DNA of 12,551 nt from Pseudobdellovibrionaceae bacterium (GTDB taxonomy: Bacteria > Bdellovibrionota > Bdellovibrionia > Bdellovibrionales > JAMPXM01): assembly GCA_022843085.1 (NCBI GenBank), contig JALHOI010000040.1:1-12551 (forward strand), read 5' to 3'. Below the pieces are notes generated by a model. That model worked only from the letters and a program-made list of their open reading frames with translations. It was not told where the DNA came from and searched no databases. The number at the start of each line of letters is the position of its first letter. The stretch's first letter is position 1. The position numbers and the translations under genes were made by a program. Positions 1-7,562 of the stretch are shown piece after piece.

Positions 1-89
1 AGAGAAGTTGTTCAGTGATTATCAGTGCGCGAAATTGAAATGACAGCGTAAAACTGGGTCGACTTCAGTGCTGTAATCAATGTGGCAAT

Positions 90-1829
90 TCACTGTGCTA
101 AGGGTGTTGGCTCTTCGATGTACTTCAATTTCGGATTTAAGATTTGATCTACGTGATCTCGAACTTTGTCGGTTGCCGAGCGATGGCCGAGAATCAAGGT
201 CAAAATCTTTCGAGAGGCTGCATTTAGGTCAGGGGTAAAGCCAACGTACCTTGTCGGTTTTACGATGTTAGACAATTCTGAGAGGCCCCGCGCTGATAGC
301 TGAGGCTGGTCTAGCATGAGCTCTAAGAAGGCGTACGATGCGTCACTGTCGCGATCAAAAATGTCGTTGGCAATTGCTATGAGGTCTTGTTCTTCGATTC
401 TAGTATCTGGCAGCAACTTTTGAACAAGACTCATTTGAGATTTTTTGTTTCTCATTTTTTTTAAGTAGCGGAAGTACGAGACGAAAACGTTGTCATCTTT
501 TTTAAACCGAGTGCCCACCGCGGAGACAAAACCCGAGACCTCGTCTTCGATCGACGGTTTGGTTAAACGCAATTCATTCGCCATATCGACGAAACTTGCG
601 GCTGAGCTCGCATCAAATGACGACGGTTGAAGGCCGAGCAGCTGAATGACCTTTAGCTTCATCTCTGGCGTCGATTCATCACCACGACGATAATAAAACA
701 AGGTCGTTTCAATTATCTCGGCAGACACGGGCATCGAAAGCCGTTCTGTCGTTAGCCGATGAACTGCTTCCCGCGACAGCCATCTCGAATTGGTCAAATC
801 TTTTTGCGCAAACGTCGTCATCATGTCGTTAAGCTCTGAGGAATTGCTGTTACCCCAAATCCCGAAAAAGATTTTTTCGACGTTGGTGATGTTCGCTCCG
901 GCGTGAAGCATATTCGTTAAAATATGAAACTGACGGCTCAGAGTCTGTCCATTAGAAAATTGTTGGTACAAATCTGTGTAGTCTTTTGACGAGTCAACTT
1001 GCGTTGTCGCAAAACTTAAAAGGGCCAGTCGATCAAACTCTTTGCGATGAACTAGAATACGAGCCATCGCGAATCGTTCTTCGGGAGGTATAAAATTTGA
1101 AGACTCTCTTAGAAGCAGCGAAGAAAAATCCTGTTGATATTTTAAGTAGTGAGCCGAATTTAGAATTGTCGTTAGAATCCCGATTCTTGATGCCGTCGCC
1201 ATCGGCTTCTTAAACAAAGAAACAAATAGGTCTCTCATGTTGAAAGCATTGAATAGAGGATGCGACATGATCGCATCAAGTGCATCCACGTCACGAGGGC
1301 TCATGTCCCAACGACTCAACATGAAGTCTACGACTTGAGAATTTATATTTGGCAACCGCAAGACACTTTGAATGAAGTCACTCGAGGTCACACCCCTGCC
1401 GTCGCTGGAAAATTTTCCGTCGTTGAGAACCAACGCAGCGCAAATCATCTCTCGCAGGTCGTTGATACTTCCGATGAATTGGAGGCTTGCGACTTGAGGC
1501 TTCGCGTCGTTACGTGGAACGTACTGAAAGTAAAATGGCCGATTCAGCTTTCGAGTTAAGAAGGCGTCGCGTTGAGCAAGTTCGTCGGCTGATTTCACGG
1601 TCTTTAGCCATGGACCGTAATCCGTCTGAAAACACGACTGCTGAAAGGCGGCAAACTCTGAGACGGCAATTTCCGTTTCAACTTGAAGCGACTGCGGCAT
1701 CAATTGAAGATAGAACTTAGCTCGCTTTTCGGCGGTGAAAGATTCGGCCGAGGCCGACGAGGGTGAAACAGCACTCAAACTGCTGAACAACAGCGCTAAA
1801 ATCGGAAACTTGCTTTTGAGAGCTTTCAT
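90..1829 (-). CDS. exported all-helical protein of unknown function
   Basis: I do not recognise a family. The 579-residue product has a Sec signal peptide: Lys-rich start MKALKSK, a hydrophobic core to about residue 20, and an SASA cleavage site near residue 28, so it is probably periplasmic or outer-membrane associated. The remainder reads as predominantly alpha-helical, with many short amphipathic helices and no catalytic motif I can see. The mature part contains only two cysteines (C66 and C130), which could form one disulfide. The start is chosen at 1829 because GGGAGGACAA lies directly before this ATG and a longer reading (to 1862) would have no comparable ribosome binding site and would bury the signal peptide. 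The ATG overlaps the TGA of the upstream metallopeptidase gene as ATGA, implying translational coupling and a shared role. It could be a scaffold, inhibitor or substrate partner of the peptidase; that is inference only. Confidence 0.85.
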   Translation of the reverse strand: MKALKSKFPILALLFSSLSAVSPSSASAESFTAEKRAKFYLQLMPQSLQVETEIAVSEFAAFQQSCFQTDYGPWLKTVKSADELAQRDAFLTRKLNRPFYFQYVPRNDAKPQVASLQFIGSINDLREMICAALVLNDGKFSSDGRGVTSSDFIQSVLRLPNINSQVVDFMLSRWDMSPRDVDALDAIMSHPLFNAFNMRDLFVSLFKKPMATASRIGILTTILNSAHYLKYQQDFSSLLLRESSNFIPPEERFAMARILVHRKEFDRLALLSFATTQVDSSKDYTDLYQQFSNGQTLSRQFHILTNMLHAGANITNVEKIFFGIWGNSNSSELNDMMTTFAQKDLTNSRWLSREAVHRLTTERLSMPVSAEIIETTLFYYRRGDESTPEMKLKVIQLLGLQPSSFDASSAASFVDMANELRLTKPSIEDEVSGFVSAVGTRFKKDDNVFVSYFRYLKKMRNKKSQMSLVQKLLPDTRIEEQDLIAIANDIFDRDSDASYAFLELMLDQPQLSARGLSELSNIVKPTRYVGFTPDLNAASRKILTLILGHRSATDKVRDHVDQILNPKLKYIEEPTPLAQ

Positions 1830-3343
1830 TTGTCCTCCCATTCGAAAGACATGATGTAGCAAGGCGGTTCTTTCGGTGACGACAATTTTAAGCCCGCGCG
1901 CTGGGTTGATTCAATTTTTCTTTTAGATGAGAGATAGATTGCGTCGATCGAGATAAGATTCTTTTCTTGGCCACAGACACAAAGAACCGAAGAAGCTTCG
2001 CAAGTTTTGATGGGTAAAAATCGCAAATAGCGAGTCGAATCGTAATCTAAGAAATTCGAGAAAGCGAACCTCGGGCGACCTGCGATAGAGACGTTGTAAG
2101 TGACGGATCGCATTTTCGTGGGAAAAAGCGAATCAACGTGAAACTCGGGAAAAATTCTAACGTTAATCGAATCTTCGGTATCCACCGATGATTTCAATTG
2201 AAGTGCATTCGACGTTCTCAGCGCAGGTATCCAATCGCTTTCCCGCACAACCTTTCGAATCGCCGGCGCTTGTTTCTCAAATTGATGGGGATAGATTTCT
2301 GCGAAAAACTCGACCAAGTTTTTCAGCACAACAGAAGCGTCGGCCTGATTCAAAATTCCGGGTCGTTCGACGATGGCGCGTAGAACAGTATTCTTTAGAA
2401 AGCCGTCGCCAAAAGCGGGCCCCAATTTGATAAACATAGAATTGAAGGTCAGCGAAGAATTGTACGCGCCAGGCAGTAGATACAAATCCGAGTACCGATA
2501 CGGATTGCTGAAATCGCGAAGTGCCACGTGCGATATCCCCCGCAAGTCCATTTCCATTTTTGCCTTCATAAAAAGTTCGGTTTTCGAATCCAGAAGTTTT
2601 GCTCGGATCATACGAGAAGCGCTGTCTTGCAGACCTGGCGCGATCGCCGACGTGCCTCCGTTGGTAACTGATGAAATAAAGTCCGGTAAAGCTTCCTCGA
2701 GCAAAGAATCTGCTCGGCCACTTTTTGCTGACTCAAGGTGAGGAAATTCGAGCGCACGCAAGAGCATGTGACCAAACTCATGCATGATAAGTGTGTCGAC
2801 GCTTGCAAGAGATGGATTCTGGCTGCCGATCGAAATACGTGACTTAAGTTTGACTGGCCCCAAAGCCGAACCGTTCGACGCAACGACTTGTTCAGTCACT
2901 TCTCCGAAGATCGAGCCAGCATGATACATTTCCTCACCAAGCTGAATTTGAATTGAGAGCGGAAAAAGCCTTGTACGGAATTTCGATCGCCAAAGAGGTA
3001 GAAGCCTACCTGCGTATTGATCGAAATCCTCAATCTTAAGTTTCACACTTCTTTCGATCTGCTTCTGAATTCGGACTGCCGCAGATTGATCGACTCTTCG
3101 GTCGCAATTAGCAGGCTCGGCCGTACATTTAATATTGTTGGCCCAGTAGAGGTTCAAAAGGGGCGACTGATTCACTAAAATCAATCTCGGGTAAGCCCTA
3201 AGCGGTTGACCTTCTAAACTCGCGACAGACTGCGCAGAGGCCGACAATGGCAGGGCCACTGTCAAAAACATAGTCAGCGCGAGCGCGCCAAAACAGTTGA
3301 GATTCGACGTAACTGATTTTACCCCCGCCATACAAAGCTTCAT
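1826..3343 (-). CDS. exported zinc metallopeptidase-like protein (HEFGH, gluzincin-type)
   Basis: The 505-residue product has a signal peptide (hydrophobic segment about residues 18-33, SASA-Q cleavage near 37). The central motif is H188-E189-F190-G191-H192 within LIMHEFGHML, the HExxH zinc-binding helix. Twenty-five residues on, the segment EEALPD provides E217 as the likely third zinc ligand and D221 as a supporting acid, resembling the thermolysin-like NExxSD helix; hence a gluzincin-type peptidase is inferred. The mature chain has six cysteines (C73, C80, three in the C-terminal TCEASSVLCVC stretch, one near PPCY), an even number suited to disulfides outside the cytoplasm. No named family was recognised beyond the zinc motif. 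The ATG at 3343 has no good Shine-Dalgarno; ATG at 3331 is an alternative and equally weak. It is the first gene of a two-gene unit with the helical protein downstream and is divergent from the EreA/ChaN-like gene. Confidence 0.85.
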   Translation of the reverse strand: MKLCMAGVKSVTSNLNCFGALALTMFLTVALPLSASAQSVASLEGQPLRAYPRLILVNQSPLLNLYWANNIKCTAEPANCDRRVDQSAAVRIQKQIERSVKLKIEDFDQYAGRLLPLWRSKFRTRLFPLSIQIQLGEEMYHAGSIFGEVTEQVVASNGSALGPVKLKSRISIGSQNPSLASVDTLIMHEFGHMLLRALEFPHLESAKSGRADSLLEEALPDFISSVTNGGTSAIAPGLQDSASRMIRAKLLDSKTELFMKAKMEMDLRGISHVALRDFSNPYRYSDLYLLPGAYNSSLTFNSMFIKLGPAFGDGFLKNTVLRAIVERPGILNQADASVVLKNLVEFFAEIYPHQFEKQAPAIRKVVRESDWIPALRTSNALQLKSSVDTEDSINVRIFPEFHVDSLFPTKMRSVTYNVSIAGRPRFAFSNFLDYDSTRYLRFLPIKTCEASSVLCVCGQEKNLISIDAIYLSSKRKIESTQRAGLKLSSPKEPPCYIMSFEWEDK

Positions 3344-3457
3344 CGCAAACGTTGAGCCAGGATAAGCAACGAACCGGGTTTTAAAGCGGTGACAATTCTA
3401 AGACTACGCTCGCTGTTGCACACGCCTTGCAGTCTGCTCCCCGCGAGGGAACCGACT

Positions 3458-4471
3458 ATGACTTGTATTCGTCAGGTGACGATAGCTCTGTCGATTGTGT
3501 TGACAACTGGATCGCCAGTCTCGGCGGATGCATTCAGTGAAATCGGAAGAATGTGCCGGGCCAAAAAAGATTACCTGACGGCCGGTCAGAAGGCTTCAAT
3601 TTCGGTGGGTGAAGTCGTTCGATCCGTCGTGAAGCCTAGCAACGATGTTGTTTTCGTAGGTGTTGAACACGGAAATTTCGAAAATCTGCTCTATCCGAAT
3701 TTGGTTACGTTGATAAAAGCTGAACGACCCGAGTTAGATTGTTTCTTCGTCGAAGAAAGTCTTAGCGAAACCGAGACGAGGGTCTTATCGGACTTCAATG
3801 ATGGTGTTGAAGGGTCCGAAGAGAGAATGAGATCGCGCTTCAAATGGTATTCTGGGTTCTTTCTTTTTCTAAAACAGCATGGATTAAAGATTCACTACGT
3901 AGACTTTCCTGGGAAAGATTCAATGGCACTAAATTCTAGAGAAGACTGGCGGCGTTGGCTAAACGCCCGCGATGAATTTATGGCCAAACATATCGCCGAG
4001 TTCAAGCAAGCGAAGAAATGCAAAGTCGCCTTGTTTCCGATCGGTGCTTCTCACCTCGTAAAAACAAAAGATCGGGTTGATCTTAAAAGTCGGCTTGCTG
4101 ATCTCAAAATCAGTACATCTGAAATTCTACTTCTAATTGCGGGAAAAAATTCCGCGACGCGGAACTCTGATTACGAGTATCCCCTGATTAATGCTGGGCT
4201 CTTGTGGACATATTCACCGGTGACAAGTCAAACGCCGGCGGCGGATACGCTATTGTGCAAAGAAAATCCGAAACTGGCTTTAACTCCGTTCGCATTTTTG
4301 AATGCGCCGACCAAAGTGCCTATCGCATACATGAACGACACCCAAGAGTTTCTAGGTACGTTCGAGGAGTTTCAAGGAACGATCATTTATTCGTGTCAAA
4401 CTGCGAACTGCAATGAAGAAAACCAGGCGATCGAAAAATCACTGCGAGATCAGAAGGTAAATTTCTACTAA
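3458..4471 (+). CDS. exported EreA/ChaN/TraB-Tiki superfamily-like protein
   Basis: The 337-residue protein begins with a signal peptide (hydrophobic residues 7-20, cleavage after PVSA near 23). The mature domain carries a pattern I associate with the EreA/ChaN/Tiki fold: E70-H71 in VGVEHG after a hydrophobic strand, E99-E100 in FFVEES, D149 in HYVDF, R171 in NARDEFMAKHI and H199 in PIGASHLV. In relatives such residues form a metal or ester-hydrolysis site (erythromycin esterases, haem-binding ChaN, Tiki proteases). The overall similarity is remote, so the actual substrate is unknown. About 130 C-terminal residues after H199 include six-cysteine-type features (the mature chain has six Cys in all, two in SCQTANC). 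ATG 3458 is preferred over GTG 3389 because GAGGGA sits 7 bases before it and the signal peptide then starts the protein. It is monocistronic, converging on the TetR gene with 5 bases between the stop codons. Confidence 0.8.
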   Translation: MTCIRQVTIALSIVLTTGSPVSADAFSEIGRMCRAKKDYLTAGQKASISVGEVVRSVVKPSNDVVFVGVEHGNFENLLYPNLVTLIKAERPELDCFFVEESLSETETRVLSDFNDGVEGSEERMRSRFKWYSGFFLFLKQHGLKIHYVDFPGKDSMALNSREDWRRWLNARDEFMAKHIAEFKQAKKCKVALFPIGASHLVKTKDRVDLKSRLADLKISTSEILLLIAGKNSATRNSDYEYPLINAGLLWTYSPVTSQTPAADTLLCKENPKLALTPFAFLNAPTKVPIAYMNDTQEFLGTFEEFQGTIIYSCQTANCNEENQAIEKSLRDQKVNFY

Positions 4472-4476
4472 TTCCG

Positions 4477-5091
4477 TTATGGTTTCGGTTTAGTTTCCTC
4501 CAGGCTGTTTACCATCCCGATTTCGATCACTGACGAACACATTTTCCACAGCATTTCTCGAAGATGCTCTTTCGGCGGCCCACCGTTCGAAGCCCATTCG
4601 ACGGCTGTTGATTCGAGGAGGCCGATTGATCCCCAGATTGAAAGGCGCAAAGAAGGGGTCAAAAAGTCTTCGCCTAGCGTAGCCGCGAACTGGTCAAAAA
4701 CTCTTTGTCGATTCGATTCGACAATCGCGTGAGCCTGGGCGTCACCCGAGGCACCCGCGCGGTGAAGAACCAAGAACAAGGGACGATGCTGTTCGACGTA
4801 AGAAAGGTAAAGATCGAGATTCTTTTTTAGCCGTTCAGGCGGATCAATTTCTTCCGAAACAACTTCCGTTTTCTTCAAAAAATCCTCTGAAATTGTTCTA
4901 ATTATTTCGAGGTAGAACTCTTTTTTCGACGGGAAGTAATGATACAGCAATCCCTTCGAAATTTTCAACCGTTGCGACAGCTCATCCATCGATATCTGAT
5001 CGTATGGCAGTTTTAGAAAGAGCTTAGTTCCGAGTCGGATGAGTTCATCGCGGCGATCATCAACAAGTAATCTTTTTCGCTTTGAAGCCAT
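4477..5091 (-). CDS. TetR/AcrR-family transcriptional repressor
   Basis: The 204-residue protein has the TetR N-terminal DNA-binding domain: a basic start (MASKRKR), a first helix DELIRLGTKLFLK, then the helix-turn-helix around residues 34-55 with the family-typical ISMDELSQRLKISKGLLYHY and FPSKKEFY. The C-terminal part is helical and variable, as expected for ligand binding and dimerisation; its ligand cannot be deduced. Length is normal for the family. The ATG at 5091 is favoured; an in-frame TTG at 5103 would lie just next to the operator palindrome and has no better ribosome binding site. The gene is divergent from the membrane protein/ATPase cluster, and the intervening 97 bp hold two copies of a 21-bp palindrome, so it most likely represses both itself and that cluster. 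Confidence 0.93.
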   Translation of the reverse strand: MASKRKRLLVDDRRDELIRLGTKLFLKLPYDQISMDELSQRLKISKGLLYHYFPSKKEFYLEIIRTISEDFLKKTEVVSEEIDPPERLKKNLDLYLSYVEQHRPLFLVLHRAGASGDAQAHAIVESNRQRVFDQFAATLGEDFLTPSLRLSIWGSIGLLESTAVEWASNGGPPKEHLREMLWKMCSSVIEIGMVNSLEETKPKP

Positions 5092-5103
5092 ATTGGCATT
5101 CAA

Positions 5104-5142
5104 GCTATTTCGTTATTGACTCAGATTCAATAACGAAATAGC
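5104..5142. promoter_or_regulatory. operator 1: 39-bp near-perfect palindrome (TetR site)
   Basis: Arms GCTATTTCGTTATTGA (5104-5119) and its exact reverse complement (5127-5142) flank a 7-base centre. The centre also pairs except for one position, so the whole element is symmetric about base 5123 with a single mismatched pair. Its inner 21 bp (5113-5133) match operator 2 at all but two positions. It lies 12 bases before the repressor start codon. Binding by the adjacent TetR protein is inferred from position and symmetry. Confidence 0.85.
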
Positions 5143-5152
5143 CCATTATGAA

Positions 5153-5173
5153 TTATTGAATCTGATTCAATAA
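5153..5173. promoter_or_regulatory. operator 2: 21-bp perfect palindrome (TetR site)
   Basis: TTATTGAATC (5153-5162), one central T (5163), then GATTCAATAA (5164-5173), a perfect inverted repeat with 10-base arms. The same sequence with two changes forms the core of operator 1. The centres are exactly 40 bp apart, close to four helical turns, so two repressor dimers could sit on nearly the same face of the DNA. This site is directly upstream of the Shine-Dalgarno of the membrane-protein gene. A possible -10 (CATAAT, minus strand, 5150-5145) lies between the two operators, but I see no convincing -35. Confidence 0.88.
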
Positions 5174-5188
5174 AGAAAGGTGGATGTT

Positions 5189-5515
5189 TTGTTGAGATTT
5201 TTACTAATTTTAGTGCTGGCTTTGTTCTCTCTCTATACGGGTTGGATTGCATGGGAGTTCGGCTACACAAGTGTCTTCGAAGTTTCCTTACGACAGCACC
5301 CATCAACACAGGCTCTGGTCGATCTCTGGATTTCATGTGGGCTCTTGTTCTTCGTGATAATTTTCGACAACCGAAGAAACGGAAGACCCTTTCGCAAGGT
5401 CGCACCTTTTGCGATCGTCACGATGCTATTGGGTGCGATCGGGCCGCTTCTTTATTTTCTAGTTTACCCGAATCTGCTTGAGATGAAAGGTAGAGTTGAA
5501 CATGGAAGTCGTTAG
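5189..5515 (+). CDS. small membrane protein, DUF2834-like
   Basis: The 108-residue protein has three hydrophobic segments: RFLLILVLALFSLYTGWIAW at the N-terminus, a central DLWISCGLLFFVII and a C-terminal FAIVTMLLGAIGPLLYFLVY. The pattern of an aromatic-Gly loop (WEFGYTSVF), QALVDLW, a basic loop (DNRRNGRP) and the ending GAIGPLLYFL matches my memory of DUF2834 inner-membrane proteins; the function of that family is unknown. A GTG at 5180 extends the frame by three residues but has no Shine-Dalgarno. AAGGTGGA at 5177-5184 is correctly spaced for TTG 5189 or TTG 5192, so one of these rare starts is probably used. It is the first gene of a TetR-controlled cluster; its end overlaps the start of the next gene. 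Confidence 0.8.
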   Translation: MLRFLLILVLALFSLYTGWIAWEFGYTSVFEVSLRQHPSTQALVDLWISCGLLFFVIIFDNRRNGRPFRKVAPFAIVTMLLGAIGPLLYFLVYPNLLEMKGRVEHGSR

Positions 5516-5804
5516 ATGGGTCGCGATACTTCTGCTGATTTCTTTCGGATCTTATTCAATATACTGCAACCTTAAAGAGTCTTTCTTTCAGTCTGCAAAA
5601 ACGATGTGGAGGCTGCATTTTGGCCGTCAGGCGATAATCGACCTCTACCTTGGGCTTATTCTGTTCATGTTTTTTGTTTACCTGATCGAAGATTCGATTC
5701 TCACGACAGGTCTTTGGTTCTTGGCTGCCATCCCCTTCGTCAATATTGTCTCGCTCATCTATGTTATTGTTCACTTTGATCGGATCATTGCTTTGATGAG
5801 TTAG
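5502..5804 (+). CDS. small membrane protein, possible paralogue of the preceding one
   Basis: The 100-residue product (from ATG 5502) has three hydrophobic stretches: VVRWVAILLLISFGSYSIY, LYLGLILFMFFVYLI and GLWFLAAIPFVNIVSLIYVI. No family is certain. The central motif GRQAIIDLYLGL aligns with STQALVDLWISCGL of the preceding protein, and both are followed by a hydrophobic helix, a short loop and a last helix, so I infer an old tandem duplication of a DUF2834-like gene. It overlaps the end of the upstream gene by 14 bases, implying coupled translation. A TTG at 5496 is an alternative start, 5 bases after AAAGG (5486-5490), which is better spaced for it than for the ATG (11 bases). Confidence 0.75.
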   Translation: MEVVRWVAILLLISFGSYSIYCNLKESFFQSAKTMWRLHFGRQAIIDLYLGLILFMFFVYLIEDSILTTGLWFLAAIPFVNIVSLIYVIVHFDRIIALMS

Positions 5805-5826
5805 TTTTGAAGAAAAGGAAAGCCCC

Positions 5827-6381
5827 GTGCGAGCAAGGCAGAACAACTATTTCGTGATAACCGGCGCACCGGGCGCCGGTAAAACGACCCTGATCAACCA
5901 CCTCAGAGAAGTGGGCCTATCGTGCGTCGATGAGCCTGCACGCGCAGTGCTGGCAGATCAGCGGGCTTGTCAGGGCGATGGTGTACCCGAAAAAAACCCG
6001 AGAAAGTTCACCGAGCTCTTTCTGGCCCGTTCGATTGACAGTTTCAAAAAGTATACCGACGTTTCTGAGACGGTCATTTTTGATCGCAGTGTCGTCGATA
6101 CGATCGGATATGCATCACACTTGGAGATCGACGCCACGCCGTTCGAACGCACCGCTAAAGAGTACCAGTACAACTTGAACGTTTTCGTTTTTAAGCCGTG
6201 GAAAGAGATCTACACAACGGACGACGAACGGAAGATGTCGTTCGAAGCTGCAATGCGATTTCACGAACAAATAATCAAAGCTTATCAGCAGCTCGACTAT
6301 CTATTAATCGAAGTCCCGAGGGGAACGGTTCGTGAACGTGCGAAATTTCTGACCGAACAAATGAGCGCGGTTTCCCGCTAG
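5827..6381 (+). CDS. AAA_28-type P-loop ATPase/kinase-like protein
   Basis: The 184-residue cytoplasmic protein has a Walker A motif GAPGAGKTT at residues 13-21 directly after a beta strand (YFVIT), and a Walker B-like VIFDRS at 83-88 followed by VVDTIGYA. The segment FKPWKEIYTTDDERKMSFEAA (about 122-142) is characteristic of the AAA_28/NadR-like predicted ATPase group, whose members are small P-loop nucleoside-triphosphatases of largely unknown role. Start is GTG 5827, with AAGGAAA about 7 bases upstream and 22 bases after the preceding gene, so it is likely cotranscribed with the two membrane proteins and under the same TetR operators. Its TAG stop overlaps the stop of the convergent gene in one CTAG. 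Role in the cluster unknown; phosphorylation of a small molecule is a possibility. Confidence 0.87.
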   Translation: MRARQNNYFVITGAPGAGKTTLINHLREVGLSCVDEPARAVLADQRACQGDGVPEKNPRKFTELFLARSIDSFKKYTDVSETVIFDRSVVDTIGYASHLEIDATPFERTAKEYQYNLNVFVFKPWKEIYTTDDERKMSFEAAMRFHEQIIKAYQQLDYLLIEVPRGTVRERAKFLTEQMSAVSR

Positions 6382-7562
6382 CCGGCAACAAAAATAGATC
6401 GAGGTTCGGGCCGAGAAATTGAAATTGGAGAATAATTTCGCAAGACGGCTCGCATCGATTGAAGATCGAGTGGCGCCTTCATTTTCAGAAGCAGTTCGAC
6501 ATCGTCGGGATCGATCAGTTCGAGCTGATATTTCGAGACGATTTGACTGAACATGTATTGTTCTTGCTCTTTAGGTCGAGGTTTTGCCTGGGCAATTTGC
6601 CAGTAGTCATCTCCGAAAAAATTGAGATTGGTGAATCTGAAATCGACATCGTCGAAATTTCCCTTAGCTTCCCAGCACGGCGCTTTTTTCGACGGATTTA
6701 TAAAGATGTCTTTCTTTTGAGTCATCTTTTTCCAAAGAAGATTCTTAACGTGCTGACTTAATTCTGTCCTCCAAGGGGTCTTCGATTTTTTCAGCGGCCG
6801 TTCAAGATCATCTTCGACGCTGAGCTTTAAATCTGTTCGGAAAGAAGAAAGCCAAAGACGAGTCAAACGCCTTTGAGTTTCGGCATACTTGTATTCGTGT
6901 TTCATCCATGCGAGTAGCGTCGGGCTTCGTTCGAGAGCTGTCCCCGTGAATCCCTTGACGGTTGAGTAGCAGTAAAGATTCTCGAGAAAATCGAAGAAGC
7001 TGACGTCATAGGGATTGAAGGAGGGATTGAAACGTCTGAACTCGGGCAACTGCTGTTTGGTGTAGTTTGCAGCCAAATTATTCTTTTTGGTCCCGACAGG
7101 CACAACATCGTTAAGATCGATATTCGAAAGATACCAGTAATCTAATCCGATCGTCGCAACGGTTTCAGTCAGCAAATGTAGGTAGACAAAATCCTCAAAA
7201 TTCTCTTGGTTTATTTCGCCAAATCCGAACTCGAGTTCCGGTCGTGCTGAATTTATCGTTTGGTAAGCCCAAATGTGTAGATAGTCGTGAATGGAAAACA
7301 ACACTTCGTGCATCAGGTTGTCTTCAAAGTTGAATTTGCGGGCGCTGTCTGATTTCCGTTTTGACCATTTGCTGTAGGCAGAGATTTTGGCTGATAGAAT
7401 TGCACCGCGCGCAGGATTAAATCCCGTCGCTGGCAATTCGATGTGACCATCGTAGTACCAATTGTTATCAAGGGCTCGGGCAGCATAAGTCAGATTCGGA
7501 TCTCGCACCATCTGCGACAAGATCGGTACGTGCAATAGAGATTCTGGATGAAGCGAAGTCAC
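6378..7562 (-). CDS. unknown protein with HxxxH and HxxxE motifs (possible metalloprotein)
   Basis: I do not recognise a family for this 394-residue protein. It has no signal peptide or membrane segment. The most conserved-looking part is residues 80-145: EDNLMHEVLFSIHDYLH places H85, E86, H92, D93 and H96 on one predicted helix, and VYLHLLTETVATIGLDYWYL places H129 and E133 (with D141) on another. HxxxH and HxxxE on neighbouring helices could form a metal site as in helical-bundle oxygenases, but this is inference. The rest is rich in aromatic residues and Lys/Arg. It begins with GTG in a GTGA overlap with the stop of the 2-oxoglutarate oxygenase gene, so translation is coupled and a joint role is likely. 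It is the last gene of the operon and ends in a CTAG shared with the convergent ATPase gene. Confidence 0.87.
   Translation of the reverse strand: MTSLHPESLLHVPILSQMVRDPNLTYAARALDNNWYYDGHIELPATGFNPARGAILSAKISAYSKWSKRKSDSARKFNFEDNLMHEVLFSIHDYLHIWAYQTINSARPELEFGFGEINQENFEDFVYLHLLTETVATIGLDYWYLSNIDLNDVVPVGTKKNNLAANYTKQQLPEFRRFNPSFNPYDVSFFDFLENLYCYSTVKGFTGTALERSPTLLAWMKHEYKYAETQRRLTRLWLSSFRTDLKLSVEDDLERPLKKSKTPWRTELSQHVKNLLWKKMTQKKDIFINPSKKAPCWEAKGNFDDVDFRFTNLNFFGDDYWQIAQAKPRPKEQEQYMFSQIVSKYQLELIDPDDVELLLKMKAPLDLQSMRAVLRNYSPISISRPEPRSIFVAG

Noticed and set aside
2373..2741. A 122-codon plus-strand ORF
   Set aside because: Lies wholly inside the metallopeptidase gene on the other strand; low-complexity basic translation typical of an antisense shadow.
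5104..5142. The long inverted repeat as an intrinsic terminator or mobile-element end
   Set aside because: No U-tract follows either arm, no target duplication or transposase is present, and the core recurs as a second operator.
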